A stretch of DNA of 64,000 nucleotides from Diplonema papillatum. Taxonomy: Eukaryota; Euglenozoa; Diplonemea; Diplonemida; Diplonemidae. The position numbers were made by a program, and so were the translations under genes. The stretch's first letter is position 1. Each line of letters opens with the position of its first letter. Under the pieces are notes generated by a model. It had not been told where the DNA came from. It saw only the letters and a list, made by a program, of their open reading frames with translations, and made no database searches. The DNA is taken from the NCBI GenBank assembly GCA_030068145.1, contig JAPJBO010000020.1, positions 186,001 through 250,000 of the forward strand. The letters run 5' to 3'. Positions 10,114-19,868 of the stretch are shown here, one piece after another.

Positions 10114-11149
10114 GATTTCTGGTGAAAACTTTTTGGCAAGGGCTCAGATCCTGGAGTCGTAGTTGCTGTTTTGTGTGTACACAGCCTGCCAGCGATGTGG
10201 TCCAGAAATATCTATGGGGCATCAGGGGCGTTGGGATTAGCGTGTTGGGGGGCGCCTGTCGTGAGCAGCTTCGCCCTGCCTCGATTCGTTGAAAGGCGTT
10301 GAGGCCATCATGCCGTAGTGCCCACTGGGACTGACAAGTGAAGGCTACAACAAAGTGGAGAAGCAGCAGCCAGATTGTGTTTTCCATCACACCCAGTAAT
10401 CAGTCACTGGAGGATCGTTTGCTATCCTGAAGCTCACAGGCCTGAAAGAATTTTGAAAGTGAAGTCGCTCACCGCATTTGGTTTTAGTGGTGCTGCCACG
10501 TGTGGTCGACACTGTGCTAACGTATGACGCTACTGTGTGGGACACTGCTTGCTTCAGCAATCCATGCTTTCCCACTCGCAGCGTGGGAAAAAAAAAATTC
10601 TGGCCATATTGGTGTGGTCGGTATAGCCAGGGGGAACTACGGGGGAACTACGGGGAACTGACCTTGGGGTGTCTTTTTTTTTTTTTTTAATAGTACATCT
10701 GTACTGACGGGAACATTACCGGAACAACGGTTGCACATGAAAGAGAAAACGAAGCCAACGAAAAAAGTGCTAATACAGGAAAACCCCCCCCAGAGAGGTT
10801 TATACCCTGTACACGCGAAGAACAAGAAACTTTTGCCTTATCATTTCCATCACCTTTGGTCAGTTGATGCTGATCGTCAGTTGCTTCGTTTATCAGTGCA
10901 AGCCCCAACTCCGGAAATGTTCTGTAGTGGATTTTTTCAAACGCCACCAAACCGGGAGCTTTGGAGTGAGCAAAACGGTTCCGCTTGCTTGGGCTTTCCG
11001 CAGAAGGGCCAAGCCTTTTGAAAAATGGAGCCTTCGGGGTGTCGGGGTTGGTGCTTTCGTGACGCCGTGGCATGAAGGATTCGTTGGAAAGTAGACTCGA
11101 ACGCTATCGTAGGACTCGCAGATGTCGGTTGGCTCACGCTCGCAGGAAC
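10114..11149. other. No convincing gene; short repeat near 10630-10690
   Basis: Mostly featureless. GAACTACGGGGGAACTACGG followed by GGAACTG and then GGTGTC plus a T-run (10629-10690) recurs at 13140-13206. There the homopolymer and GACACCC lie on the other side, so the parts are rearranged. Confidence 0.5.
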
Positions 11150-11773
11150 CTAAGTAAAGCTCGCTACCGGGCCCCCTTCAACGTTCCCCAAGAGGACTGA
11201 ACACAAAAGCTCAGTTGCCACCATTGCGTGCTTGTACTGGCCCTTGAAAATAATCGCGTTATCGTGACGGATGGCAGAGGCCTGGCCGATCGAGATCTGC
11301 AGGATGTCTTGGACAGCCCACAGATAAAATTGGCAGCACGCAATCAAGAGTCCGGTGATAGAAGAAAATATGTGCTTGAGTCCAACTTGTGTGTCTGCAT
11401 GGAAGGGAAGCTGATAAGAAGTTCTTGATAAACTGCATGCCCTCAGTATGCCATTCAAGGCTAATGTGTTGTCGGCAAACTGCTCTACGATCTCTGGATG
11501 CAGAGCCCGAAGACCCGAAGGCATTGCCGTGTCCGAAGTCTCCCTCTCGCCAGCGAAAGAAGCAAACAAGCCAGAGCCTCTCCTTGCGCGCCATTCCGAC
11601 ACTCCAACCCCTCTTGGGTTTGGCAAGAAGGTGATCTGATCTGCAATCACGTTCAGAAGCCCAGGTGGCGTTTGCATCAGCTCCTCTTCTGGGAGAACCC
11701 GGAAGCTCTCCGGAGATGGTACCTGCATTCCAACTCGTCCTCTTGGGAAAGGCCAGTCGACGGCTGTACGCAA
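11150..11773 (-). CDS. Open frame carried by a dispersed repeat, function unknown
   Basis: A 207-codon frame on the minus strand. Its middle covers the repeat also found, broken, at 4590-4895 (IVEQFADN...LPFHADTQ...). The C-terminal half is hydrophobic and conserved-looking (TGLLIACCQFYLWAVQDIL, then MVATELLCSVLLGNVEGG). I do not recognise the family. The match with a second genomic copy and the well-kept frame suggest a fragment of a mobile-element protein rather than a host gene. The start codon is arbitrary, because the frame probably continues from an upstream part that is missing. Confidence 0.35.
   Translation of the reverse strand: MRTAVDWPFPRGRVGMQVPSPESFRVLPEEELMQTPPGLLNVIADQITFLPNPRGVGVSEWRARRGSGLFASFAGERETSDTAMPSGLRALHPEIVEQFADNTLALNGILRACSLSRTSYQLPFHADTQVGLKHIFSSITGLLIACCQFYLWAVQDILQISIGQASAIRHDNAIIFKGQYKHAMVATELLCSVLLGNVEGGPVASFT
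11245..11530 (-). repeat. Dispersed repeat, copy B (inverted partner at 4590-4895)
   Basis: The reverse complement matches 4590-4895 in order: the GATCGTAGAGCAGTTTG block, the GGGCATGCAGTTTATCAAGA block, the CACAAGTTGGACT block and CTTGATTGCGTGCTGCC. The two copies lie 6.4 kb apart in opposite orientation. Confidence 0.75.
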
Positions 11774-12003
11774 GTGGGCGGAGGTCCTGGGACTGCGAAG
11801 GCGTGACTACCCCACAAGAAGGACTCGCTGTCTCTCTGTTCTGCCCCTGCCGCCATAGCCATCTTATCCTCGGCCAAGCACCACTTTCTCCTCCTGCAAC
11901 GCAACCTTGCCTTCAGCATGGCCATTATTATTATGACCTGTCATTCTGGTTATCAACGTTACTCCTCGCTCGGGTTGCCGTCTTCGACCGCGACCGCCTC
12001 TGA
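11774..12003. other. No feature seen
   Basis: Unassigned flank between the repeat-borne frame and the 3' end of the reversed LINE fragment. Confidence 0.4.
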
Positions 12004-12800
12004 TAGTTTGGGTTAGAATGCAAATAATCTGTGGCGATTTGCGGTGTCGCGGTTATCTCTTCGTACGTGATGTGTCATTCTTTCGCCTCTTTAGCTCAAC
12101 TTGATCGTCGCGCTCAGGCGCGCGTTTGGTGCCTCGCTTCTTCTTCGATTGCTCGCCCAGGTTCACCGGTTGCTGCACCGGCGCTTTCACACGCCGCACT
12201 TCACTTTCTGGTGCTCGTGGCACACCCCCTCACTCCACTTTTCGTGTTCGCACGCTCTGCCCTTCCACCTCCGTACGTAGGGAAAAGATCCATCCCCCGC
12301 GCCTCGTCCCTGAACTCGTGCCGTCGTCAGCTGTGTCGCGAGCACTTCCATCGTCTCCGTACTACCACGGAAGATCGGCCTCATCTCGTACCCCGTGAGG
12401 CACGGCGGGGCTCCCACCGTTCTCAGCGACCCTATCTTCTCCAGTTTCCTGTCTGGCAGAAGCGGTCCGTCGCCGTTTCGCTCCAGCGCATCCCCGACGG
12501 GTTTGTAAAAGTTTTCCGAGTACCCTCGCACGCATGCTCAACGGTGTCCCGTCCGTCGTCGCTACGACACTGCCCAGAAGATCCAGTTTGGTGCACACTT
12601 CAAAGTCGACGGCGGGCTCTGCCATCGAGACGTCACCCGCCACCGACCAGCACATCCCATCCAGCCAATACTGCAGCGCGGAACCACCTCTCTCCTCCGA
12701 CCGCCGCGAAGGTCTCCGGTCCCGCGATCGCTTCGAAACCCGGCGGGCGCGGGGCCTCTGGTAGAACATTTCCTGCTCTCCCCTACCGCAGCTGATCCTG
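12004..12800 (-). mobile_element. 3' fragment of the OTU/AP-endonuclease LINE, reversed
   Basis: On the minus strand the frames repeat the C-terminal part of ORF2 of the LINE at 19691-27230 (YWLDGMCWSVAGDVS, DFEVCTKLDL, VRDEADLPW versus YEMRPIF). The 3' end GCATTCTAACCCAAA at about 12010 lines up with GCATTCTAATCCAAA at 27216-27230. The copy is 5'-truncated, as LINE insertions often are. It has an internal deletion relative to the long copy (most of the Cys/His array is gone) and several frame changes. It is useful because it fixes the true 3' end of the family. Confidence 0.85.
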
Positions 12801-14136
12801 TCACTACCTGTCAAACCGTGACTCCCTGTCTGTCCTTCCTTCTCATCCTATTCCTTCCTCTTCAGGGCACGCATAGCACATGGCCGCTCTGCGCAAGTTG
12901 GGGCCGTAATACTGCACCTTTGTAGCTCTTCCGCCCCACCTTCGCCAGGGCCGACTGCACAAAGTGATCGCCACAAAGGAATTACCCCCCGAAATTCACC
13001 AATTTTGGCCTGGACCAGGTGGCTTGTCTCCTGGAGTCTTTGATCTTCTTATTTTGTGACGAAAACGTGCAAAGTAGCTCAGAAATGCTCTCCAGGACCC
13101 AAGGCCGCATCCCTGAAGCACTCAGCAAAAAAACAAGAAACGAAAAAAAAAAAAAAGACACCCCCCCCCCATGTTGAACTACGGGGGAACTACGGGGAAC
13201 TGGCCCACCGACCACACCACATATCAAAGATTTTTTAACCGGAATTTTTCAGAATTTCGGGGATTAGAATAACCCCTGGGACAGGGGATTAGTTTCCGTT
13301 GCAGATTTAGACCGACGGTCTACATCTGCAAACCGGACTTGGCCGGGAAAAAAAAAAAAAAAGTTCAAAAAACGGTGTTCAAAGTAAATCTAGGGGGGGG
13401 TGTGGTGTTTGTAGCAGTGTGCCCAAGGTGCTGGAAGGCTGCTGAGCCTCCGCTGCTGAGACCCAGTTCGGCAGGTTGCAGCTGCCACTGTGCTTCATTA
13501 CCGGGCCAAGGTCCTGTTTGACAGTTGAGTATCCCACACGAGCTAAGAGTTGCCCACACATGATAAAGGGGGGCGGAGTTATTTTCGTCCAAATTTTCCG
13601 TCGCGCCTTCGGCGCGATGTTGCTAAAAATACTTACACGCAACACTTGCAAACATGGCTAGCCGTAGTTAAAGTGTATAAGCATACCTACTACCCTCATA
13701 CCACCCGCCTCACAGCCTCAATCGTCAACCGGAGACCCTAAAACACCGAACCTCTAAACCACAATAAACGCTAAAAATAACGCTAAAAATGTTGTTGTAA
13801 GCACGGCGGTGCACACCAAAACCGTGGACCTATTGTCATAGGAATCATAGGAAAATAGGTCCCCAGGTCCACCCCCCTTCAGCTGCCTGACGAGACTGTC
13901 TGTTTACGATTTTGATTGTTTGTGGAGCGCGTCCCCATATGGCACCCAACCCTACAGGGAACCCAGAAGCATTCGGAAACCCCCGAAAAGACCGTGTACA
14001 TCGGCGAAAACGGCACCGAAACACCGCCCAAAACCACCCCATAGTAACGGTCTAAATCTGCAAACCCCGGAAGCCTTCAAACTAAAACCCTGCCCTGGGA
14101 GCAGTGATTTATATATCGGTCTGGGGCTCGGGGCCA
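12801..14136. other. No convincing gene; A/G homopolymers and a short repeat
   Basis: It contains the second copy of the GAACTACGGGGGAACTACGG repeat (13140-13206). GCAGATTTAGACCG (13301) and its inverted echo CGGTCTAAATCTGC (14048) lie about 740 bases apart and might be ends of a decayed element. No domain-bearing frame. Confidence 0.45.
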
Positions 14137-14793
14137 CCCCGAGCCAGTGCTCCCGCTAACGAAAAAGTGCGAGGAATTCCTCAAAAAAAAAAGGCTCGAA
14201 AAAAGAGGGTGAGGAATTCCTCATGAGGAATTCCTCACCTTTTTCCGATTGGTGGTATCGTGTAGCCAAAGCACTGCATCACGGTCTACTCTCTGCTGGG
14301 CATGTTGGGCTGGCGGGTAGAAGTTGGGGGCTGAAGCTGAGAAAGAGAGTCGAGGCTCAGAAGCAGCCCCGGATTTCATGACAGATTCTCTCCGAGTCGA
14401 CACAAGTGCCTTGTTCCATGTGATCTCTGGTTTGCATCTACTCGTGGCAATGATTTACCAGCACACAGTATCGAGTGGTGGTTGAATTTGAAATGGGCTG
14501 TTGCCTTCAGGAATGTGCAGTGTTTATTGTGACAAACAGACTGAGAAGTGTAAACTTTCTCCACCTGTACCGTACCGTTCGCCGGGGGGCAGACCCCCCG
14601 GACCCCCCTTGAAAGATTCTGGTGCTCCCCTGGAGAAAAGCTTCTCGGTCTCAGAAAGTTGGTCGAGAAACCGAGGCACTAATAACCTGCGCAGCAGGGA
14701 AATTTATTTGGGGGGCACGAAAAAAAAAAAGTCCAAAAGCAGGTTTTGGAATTCCTCACCAAAAGTGAGGTTAGCGGGAGCACTGCCCCGAGC
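14137..14793 (+). mobile_element. Complete hAT-like MITE with 8-bp target duplication
   Basis: The element spans 14145-14785 (641 bp). Its left end is CAGTGCTCCCGCTAAC (14145-14160) and its right end is the exact complement GTTAGCGGGAGCACTG (14770-14785). It is flanked by CCCCGAGC on both sides (14137-14144 and 14786-14793). An 8-bp duplication and a CAGTG terminus are hallmarks of the hAT superfamily. GAGGAATTCCTC palindromes lie just inside both ends. No transposase is encoded, so the element is non-autonomous. A second, right-truncated copy lies at 9446-9996. Confidence 0.9.
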
Positions 14794-14891
14794 GCGAAAA
14801 AAAAAATTGAATTAATTTTGGGTTGGGGTTGGGGTAGGGCCGGGTCACTACCAACCGGGATCAGCGGGGGTGAGCCACAGGGGAGGGACGA

Positions 14892-14985
14892 AAAGCCATG
14901 GCGAAGTCACGGCGAAGTTCCTGGCGAAAGCCATGGCGAAGTCACGGCGAAGTTCCTGGCGAAAGCCATGGCGAAGCCATGGGGG
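14892..14985 (+). repeat. 35-bp tandem repeat, ~2.5 units
   Basis: AAGCCATGGCGAAGTCACGG and the following GCGAAGTTCCTGGCGA recur with a 35-base period (14892, 14927, partial at 14962). It lies between the MITE and the LINE upstream block. Confidence 0.85.
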
Positions 14986-15044
14986 CAGGAAGGGGAAAGA
15001 GGTGGCAGGAGGGCCAGGGGCGGGAGGGCCAAAGGGGTGGTGGG

Positions 15045-15216
15045 AGGCGAGACGTTGACTACCAAGTCTAATTAAATTTGGGATCGGAAATTGAACATTG
15101 ACTACCAATTCCAATTAGATTTGGGATCGGAAATTGGACGTTGACTACCAATTATTGAGCCAATTCACCTAGCCCCCCTGAAAGTGACTTTAGCTCGATT
15201 ACGCGTCGATTACACT
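15045..15216 (+). repeat. Block upstream of LINE copy 1: 43-bp repeats, inverted-repeat arm and target sequence
   Basis: Starting at GGGAGGCGAGACG, two and a half 43-bp units begin with CGTTGACTACCAA or CATTGACTACCAA (15053, 15096, 15139). Then comes GAGCCAATTCACCTA (15157-15171), the same arm that is inverted at 27262-27276, and CGATTACGCGTCGATTACACT (15196-15216), the target-duplication sequence. The whole block is repeated at 19517-19690. It may be flanking target DNA copied together with the LINE, or a 5' promoter region of tandem monomers. Confidence 0.8.
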
Positions 15217-18200
15217 GCACTTTATTGGTGTCTTGCCGTGGACACTCTCGAAGGAGAGCGGCACCGGGATCCGTCCCGGTAAAAGGAAGCACCAAGAAAG
15301 TATCAAGAGGACGAAGACAAAGAGAGAAGACCGACGACACACACACACACACACACGCGTACACATCAAGCGGTACAACCCCGAGAGCGCGCAATGACGG
15401 ATCCGGGGTTCAAGGAACTCGCCGCCCAGGTGCAGGCTCAGGGAAAGCAGATGGCTGATCTGATGGCCGCAGTCAGCGGGCTGGTAAGGCAGGCTCAGAC
15501 GGATGGCGCGAAGAAGCAGAGTACGACGAACGCTCCCAGCTGGGCGGATGACGAGGGGGATGAGCGCGAGCTCTGCTGGGACGACGGCGGTGACGGTGTC
15601 GCGGGTTCAGATGCAGAGAAAGCGGGCGGTAAAGGCGGAAAAGGCAAGGCGAGTGCAGGTGAGAACGACGAAACCAGCGGCGGCGGGGACGGCGTGGCGA
15701 AGCAAGAGGCGTCGGGTGGAAAACAGGGGAAAAAGAAAAAGAAGCGCAACGGAGGGTGGAAAGAGGTGCCGGGCAAGAAGCCGACGGCCGCGCGCGCGAT
15801 GGAAGAGGACGGACAGAAGAAGGCACAAGAAGGCGAGAAGGCAGTCGGAGGGGCGGGGAAGGCGAGGATAGAGCTGAGGCAGGAAGACTGGGGAGTGCCG
15901 GTGGTTGACCACACCGAGCTGGCGGAAGCGACGGTGGCGTTCGCGCCCATGGCGAGCGCGCGCAGGATACGGCGTGAAGGGATGCCGGAGGGCTCGGCGG
16001 TGGTCACGGTGGCGGCTCTGGAGGGCAGCAGGCGGACGGACGTGGTGTGCCGAGTTGACGGCGTGGAGAAAGTGCTGCCGGGGTACGTGACGAGGTCCCC
16101 GGAGGGAGACGTGGTGTACGCGCCCGCGGACGTGAAGAAGGTTGACCGCCCGCCGACATCGACGGTGCTGATTTGCGCCGAGATAGATGCACGATGGTGC
16201 GGGGCAGAGACGTTGGCGGCCCTGCAGGAGCCATCGGGGGGGCGGGTGCTGAAGGCGGAGTGCAGGCGGCTCGCGGGAGAGGCGAAGGTGGACCTGAGTC
16301 CGCACAGCATGTTCAACGTGCGGCGGGTAAACCGCGTATTTCAGATGATGGTGCGCGTCGAAGAGGAGCAGGTCGGGAGGTTGCTGAGAATTTCGGGCAG
16401 GAGGGGTCTCTTTCTACGCATACCGCGCTGGAAGGAGGGGTCGGAGACGAACGACGTCGTGTGGCTAGCTGACGAGGAAGCATCGCTGAAGAGCGCTCTC
16501 GTGCTCGCGCAGGGGAAAGGCTGCCTGGGCCTTGCTCGTAGTCGCGCGCGGCTGGGGGTGAGGGTCGAAGACGGCATGTCCGAGCGGGTGCGGGAATCGC
16601 TGGGCGAAGCGGCGGCGAAGCAGGGTCCGCCCGCGATGCATTACCTGGTGAGGGGGGCACAGGCGCGCGATGCCGCTTCGGATCTTGAGGCGACCATGAA
16701 GGCGGCGGGATGGACATGTCGCCAAGTCGCGTCCTACCGGAGCAAGACGCATGGGGACACGCGCGTCGTCGCCAGCGAGGAGCCGCCCCCGCATCGACTG
16801 ATAAGCGCGGGAGGAGCGCTGATGAAGGTCGATGACGAGACCGAGGAAGACAGGTCCGGACGGCGGCCGAAATCGCAGGTGTGGGATGCAAGGGCGGAGA
16901 GGACGCCGAAGGTCTCGTCGTACCTCGAGGCGTTGCGACGGCAGGGTCAGGAAAAGACGAGCACACCCGAGCAACCGAAGGGCGCGGGCGACAACAATGG
17001 CGCGGTGCGACAGCTCCGGGCGGAGAACGCGGAGCTACGCGCGAAGAACGACGCGCTGCGAGGTGACATCGCAGCACTCAGTGCTCAGATGGCGAAGCTG
17101 ACGGAGATGGTCGCGACGATGAGGCCGAAGACACCCCCGGCGATGCCCGTAGACCGGACCCCGGTCAAGAAGAAGGCGCCGAAGACGCCCGTCGCCACAC
17201 CGACGAAGCAGAAGATGGGACGGGCCGAGGCTCCGTCTCAAGACGTCCACATGACGCAACCGAAGCGTCCGCTGGGAACGCCGGGGAAGTCACCGTTAGC
17301 GAAGACGAAGAAGGCACACCAACCAGCAGCGGCGAAGCGTTCGTGACTGGGGAACGACGGGATGCGTGGCGGTGGAGAGACGCACGAAACGCTGGGGTTA
17401 AGGTTGAGAGAAGCCGCGGACGCGATGGGAGCGAGTGTGCAAGAAGTCCCTGGGGACGGGGCCTGCCAGTTCGCAGCGGTCGCAGCCGGACTGCCGGGGT
17501 GGTCGGTAAGGAGACTTCGTGCACGGGTTGTGGACGCGATGTTAAAAGACCCGACATTCGAAGCACACTTCGCGCCGTCCGAAAGGTACGGCAGCTGGTT
17601 TGCTTACGTGGAGGCAATGCGGGGGCCGTACGAGTACGGGGACGAGATGACGTTGACGGCAGCCGCGACGGTCACCGGAGCGGTACTCTGGGTGCTGGAC
17701 AGCAGGAGGCCGCACATCCTGCGACGATACGCACCTCGCGTGGGCGCCACGGGGCAGCAGACGGCGGTCACGTACGTTCCGGAGCACTACGACCGGCTCC
17801 TGCTCCCGGGTACCACATTGGCGGAGCTGGCGCTACATGCAGACACGGTGGAAACTGTGGAGTTGAGCCGGGTCGAGCACGCGGTGAGGGTCGCAGCACA
17901 TGAAGGAACGGACGCCAGGTCGCAGCAGGTGCCGCCGAAGCGGGACGGGGGCGTGTTACAAGGAGGAAGGGAGACGCTGAAGTTCGGGACGATAAACATG
18001 ACATCTCTCGGGGGGAGGGCACACTTTTTGGATTGTGCCGCTGTCGACATTCTGGCGGTACAGGAGACGCTTTTGACCGACTGGGGTCAGAGGGAGTTCG
18101 AGGACGGCGTCAGGCGAGACTGGAAGTCGCTGTGGGGGGAACCGTGTCGGGAGCGACTTGACCGGCAGGGCAAAGCATCACCGTGGATAGCGGAAGCCGG

Positions 18201-19516
18201 CGGAGCGGGTGTTGCAGTCTTCGCGAAGAAACCGGCGCCGGCCTTCGTGGTCGGGAAGCCGTCACCGAGCCGGAGGTGGGTGCACGTGGCCGTCGGACTT
18301 GGAAGAGGAAACCAATTTTTGCATGTCTTCACACTGTATGCGAACTCGGGGGACAAGGCGGCGCCGGAGAGGGAGAAGATTATTGCGGAGGTGCACCGAG
18401 AAGCAGCAAGTCTCGGACGAGTACCGGTCATTGTGGCCGGCGATTTTAATGCGGAGCCCTCGTCGTCGGCGGCGATGTCGTGCATGCTGCGATCGGGATG
18501 GTACGACGCCGCAGAGATCTGCACCGATGGCGGTGCCCCGAAGACGTACGAGAAGACGGGGACGCGAGGCACACGCATCGATCACGTCTTGCTGAACGAC
18601 GTCGCGATACACTCACTGGTAGCGAGCGAAACCACCGTCGTCGTAGACGCGGAAGGGCAGCGGGTGCCCAGCCACAAGATGGTGACGGTAGAGCTGGACA
18701 TCACCGCGTTTGCAGACACATGTGAGAGGTACCGCATGCCAAGGTCCATGAGCCAGGTAGACGTGACGCACGAAGGACGGGCAGCAGCGCGGGCGGAAGA
18801 GTTGTTAGTGAAGCACCGGTTCGAAGATGCAGCACCAGATGACGTGGAAGCGCTCTGGGTGTCGGCGACTAAGGCGTGCGAGGGATATCTGGTCGAGCTG
18901 GCGGAGAAACAGGGGTTGCTCGACGGGCCCGTTGCCGCCTATCAAGGACGGGGTGAGACAAGAAAGCCTAAGAGAGAACATTTTGCGTCCGTGACAGACA
19001 CCGGGACGGGCGCGGGTACGTATGCCTCAAGCAGATTCCGGAAGATATTGAACGGCCTCGACGCCTACATCCGAGGGCTGCAAACACTGAGTGGGGAAGG
19101 ACCCGGGTGCATGCCGAGATCGCTGGAGAAGACGTGGGAGAACGTGTATCGGGACTGGAATCAATGGCCGGACGAGTACCAAAGGTGCGCGATTTGCCGC
19201 GACGCCCGCCGGACTTGAGCGTCGCCCAGACCTTGAGGCAGAAGCTGGAAGCGAGGAGCCGGTCACTGACAGCACAGGCGCGAAAGGGGAGAATAGCTCA
19301 GCTGGAGAGCAAGATGCAGAACTTCCACTGTGCAAACAGGCGCAACTGCTTCCGTGGTGCAGAAGGAGAGAAGGCGGACGGTCTGGTGGCGCTGAAAGTG
19401 GATGGCCGCTACACGGCAAATCTACGGGAGATCGACGCGACGTTGCAGAAAGAATGGGCGCCCCATCAACCGGATGTACACCCGAGTAGAACCAGAAGCG
19501 ATCAAAGGGTTGCCTG
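15217..19516 (+). mobile_element. LINE copy 1 (OTU/AP-endonuclease type), 3'-truncated
   Basis: The 5' untranslated part (15217-15393) has a (CA)n run near 15338-15354. It is followed by ORF1 (15394-17346), a 15-base spacer and ORF2 (from 17362). Similarity to copy 2 decays at about 19480, just before the reverse transcriptase, and the upstream block of copy 2 starts at 19517. The two copies are therefore arranged head to tail, with the catalytic RT of copy 1 missing. Confidence 0.9.
15394..17346 (+). CDS. LINE ORF1 protein, copy 1 (coiled-coil, nucleic-acid-binding-type)
   Basis: 650 codons. The start ATGACGGATCC follows the (CA)n leader and is identical in copy 2. Residues 35-160 are acidic/lysine-rich and low in complexity. 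Residues about 165-470 form a globular region I cannot assign to a family. Residues about 530-570 form a coiled coil with leucines and alanines at regular spacing (LRAENAELRAKNDALRGDI). The C-terminus is lysine/proline-rich and basic. ORF1 proteins of LINEs usually form oligomers through such a coil and package the element's RNA, and that role is inferred here. ORF2 follows after 15 bases, so re-initiation or a second transcript is likely. Confidence 0.8.
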   Translation: MTDPGFKELAAQVQAQGKQMADLMAAVSGLVRQAQTDGAKKQSTTNAPSWADDEGDERELCWDDGGDGVAGSDAEKAGGKGGKGKASAGENDETSGGGDGVAKQEASGGKQGKKKKKRNGGWKEVPGKKPTAARAMEEDGQKKAQEGEKAVGGAGKARIELRQEDWGVPVVDHTELAEATVAFAPMASARRIRREGMPEGSAVVTVAALEGSRRTDVVCRVDGVEKVLPGYVTRSPEGDVVYAPADVKKVDRPPTSTVLICAEIDARWCGAETLAALQEPSGGRVLKAECRRLAGEAKVDLSPHSMFNVRRVNRVFQMMVRVEEEQVGRLLRISGRRGLFLRIPRWKEGSETNDVVWLADEEASLKSALVLAQGKGCLGLARSRARLGVRVEDGMSERVRESLGEAAAKQGPPAMHYLVRGAQARDAASDLEATMKAAGWTCRQVASYRSKTHGDTRVVASEEPPPHRLISAGGALMKVDDETEEDRSGRRPKSQVWDARAERTPKVSSYLEALRRQGQEKTSTPEQPKGAGDNNGAVRQLRAENAELRAKNDALRGDIAALSAQMAKLTEMVATMRPKTPPAMPVDRTPVKKKAPKTPVATPTKQKMGRAEAPSQDVHMTQPKRPLGTPGKSPLAKTKKAHQPAAAKRS

Positions 19517-19525
19517 GGAGGCGAG
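17362..19525 (+). pseudogene. LINE ORF2, copy 1: OTU protease and AP endonuclease kept, RT lost
   Basis: The frame is open from 17362 to 19218 (618 codons) and then continues in other frames to about 19480. The OTU-type cysteine protease part keeps GDGACQF (Asp32, Cys35) and EHYDRL (His142). The endonuclease/exonuclease/phosphatase domain (about 205-445) keeps N-E (AVQET), GDFNAEP, RIDH and SHK. A frame change lies in 19155-19165 relative to copy 2, and more follow. No reverse transcriptase motifs remain, so this copy cannot move by itself. Confidence 0.85.
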
Positions 19526-19690
19526 ACGTTGACTACCAAGTCTAATTAAATTTGGGATCGGAAATTGAACATTGACTACCAATTCCAATTAGATTTGGGA
19601 TCGGAAATTGGACGTTGACTACCAATTATTGAGCCAATTCACCTAGCCCCCCTGAAAGTGACTTTAGCTCGATTACGCGTCGATTACACT
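19517..19690 (+). repeat. Block upstream of LINE copy 2, repeat of 15045-15216
   Basis: Practically identical to 15045-15216, including the 43-bp units, the arm GAGCCAATTCACCTA (19631-19645) and CGATTACGCGTCGATTACACT (19670-19690). Immediately after it, copy 2 reads GTTACTTTATTGG where copy 1 reads GCACTTTATTGG, so the only difference falls at the junction with the LINE. Confidence 0.85.
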
Positions 19691-19868
19691 GTTACTTTAT
19701 TGGTGTCTTGCCGTGGACACTCTCGAAGGAGAGCGGCACCGGGATCCGTCCCGGTAAAAGGAAGCACCAAGAAAGTATCAAGAGGACGAAGACAAAGAGA
19801 GAAGACCGACGACACACACACACACACACACGCGTACACATCAAGCGGTACAACCCCGAGAGCGCGCA

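Noticed and set aside
15495-16316. Long minus-strand frames opposite LINE ORF1 (also at 19970-20791)
   Set aside because: Shadow of GC-rich ORF1. The product is serine/proline low-complexity and the plus frame carries the coiled coil and the shared start.
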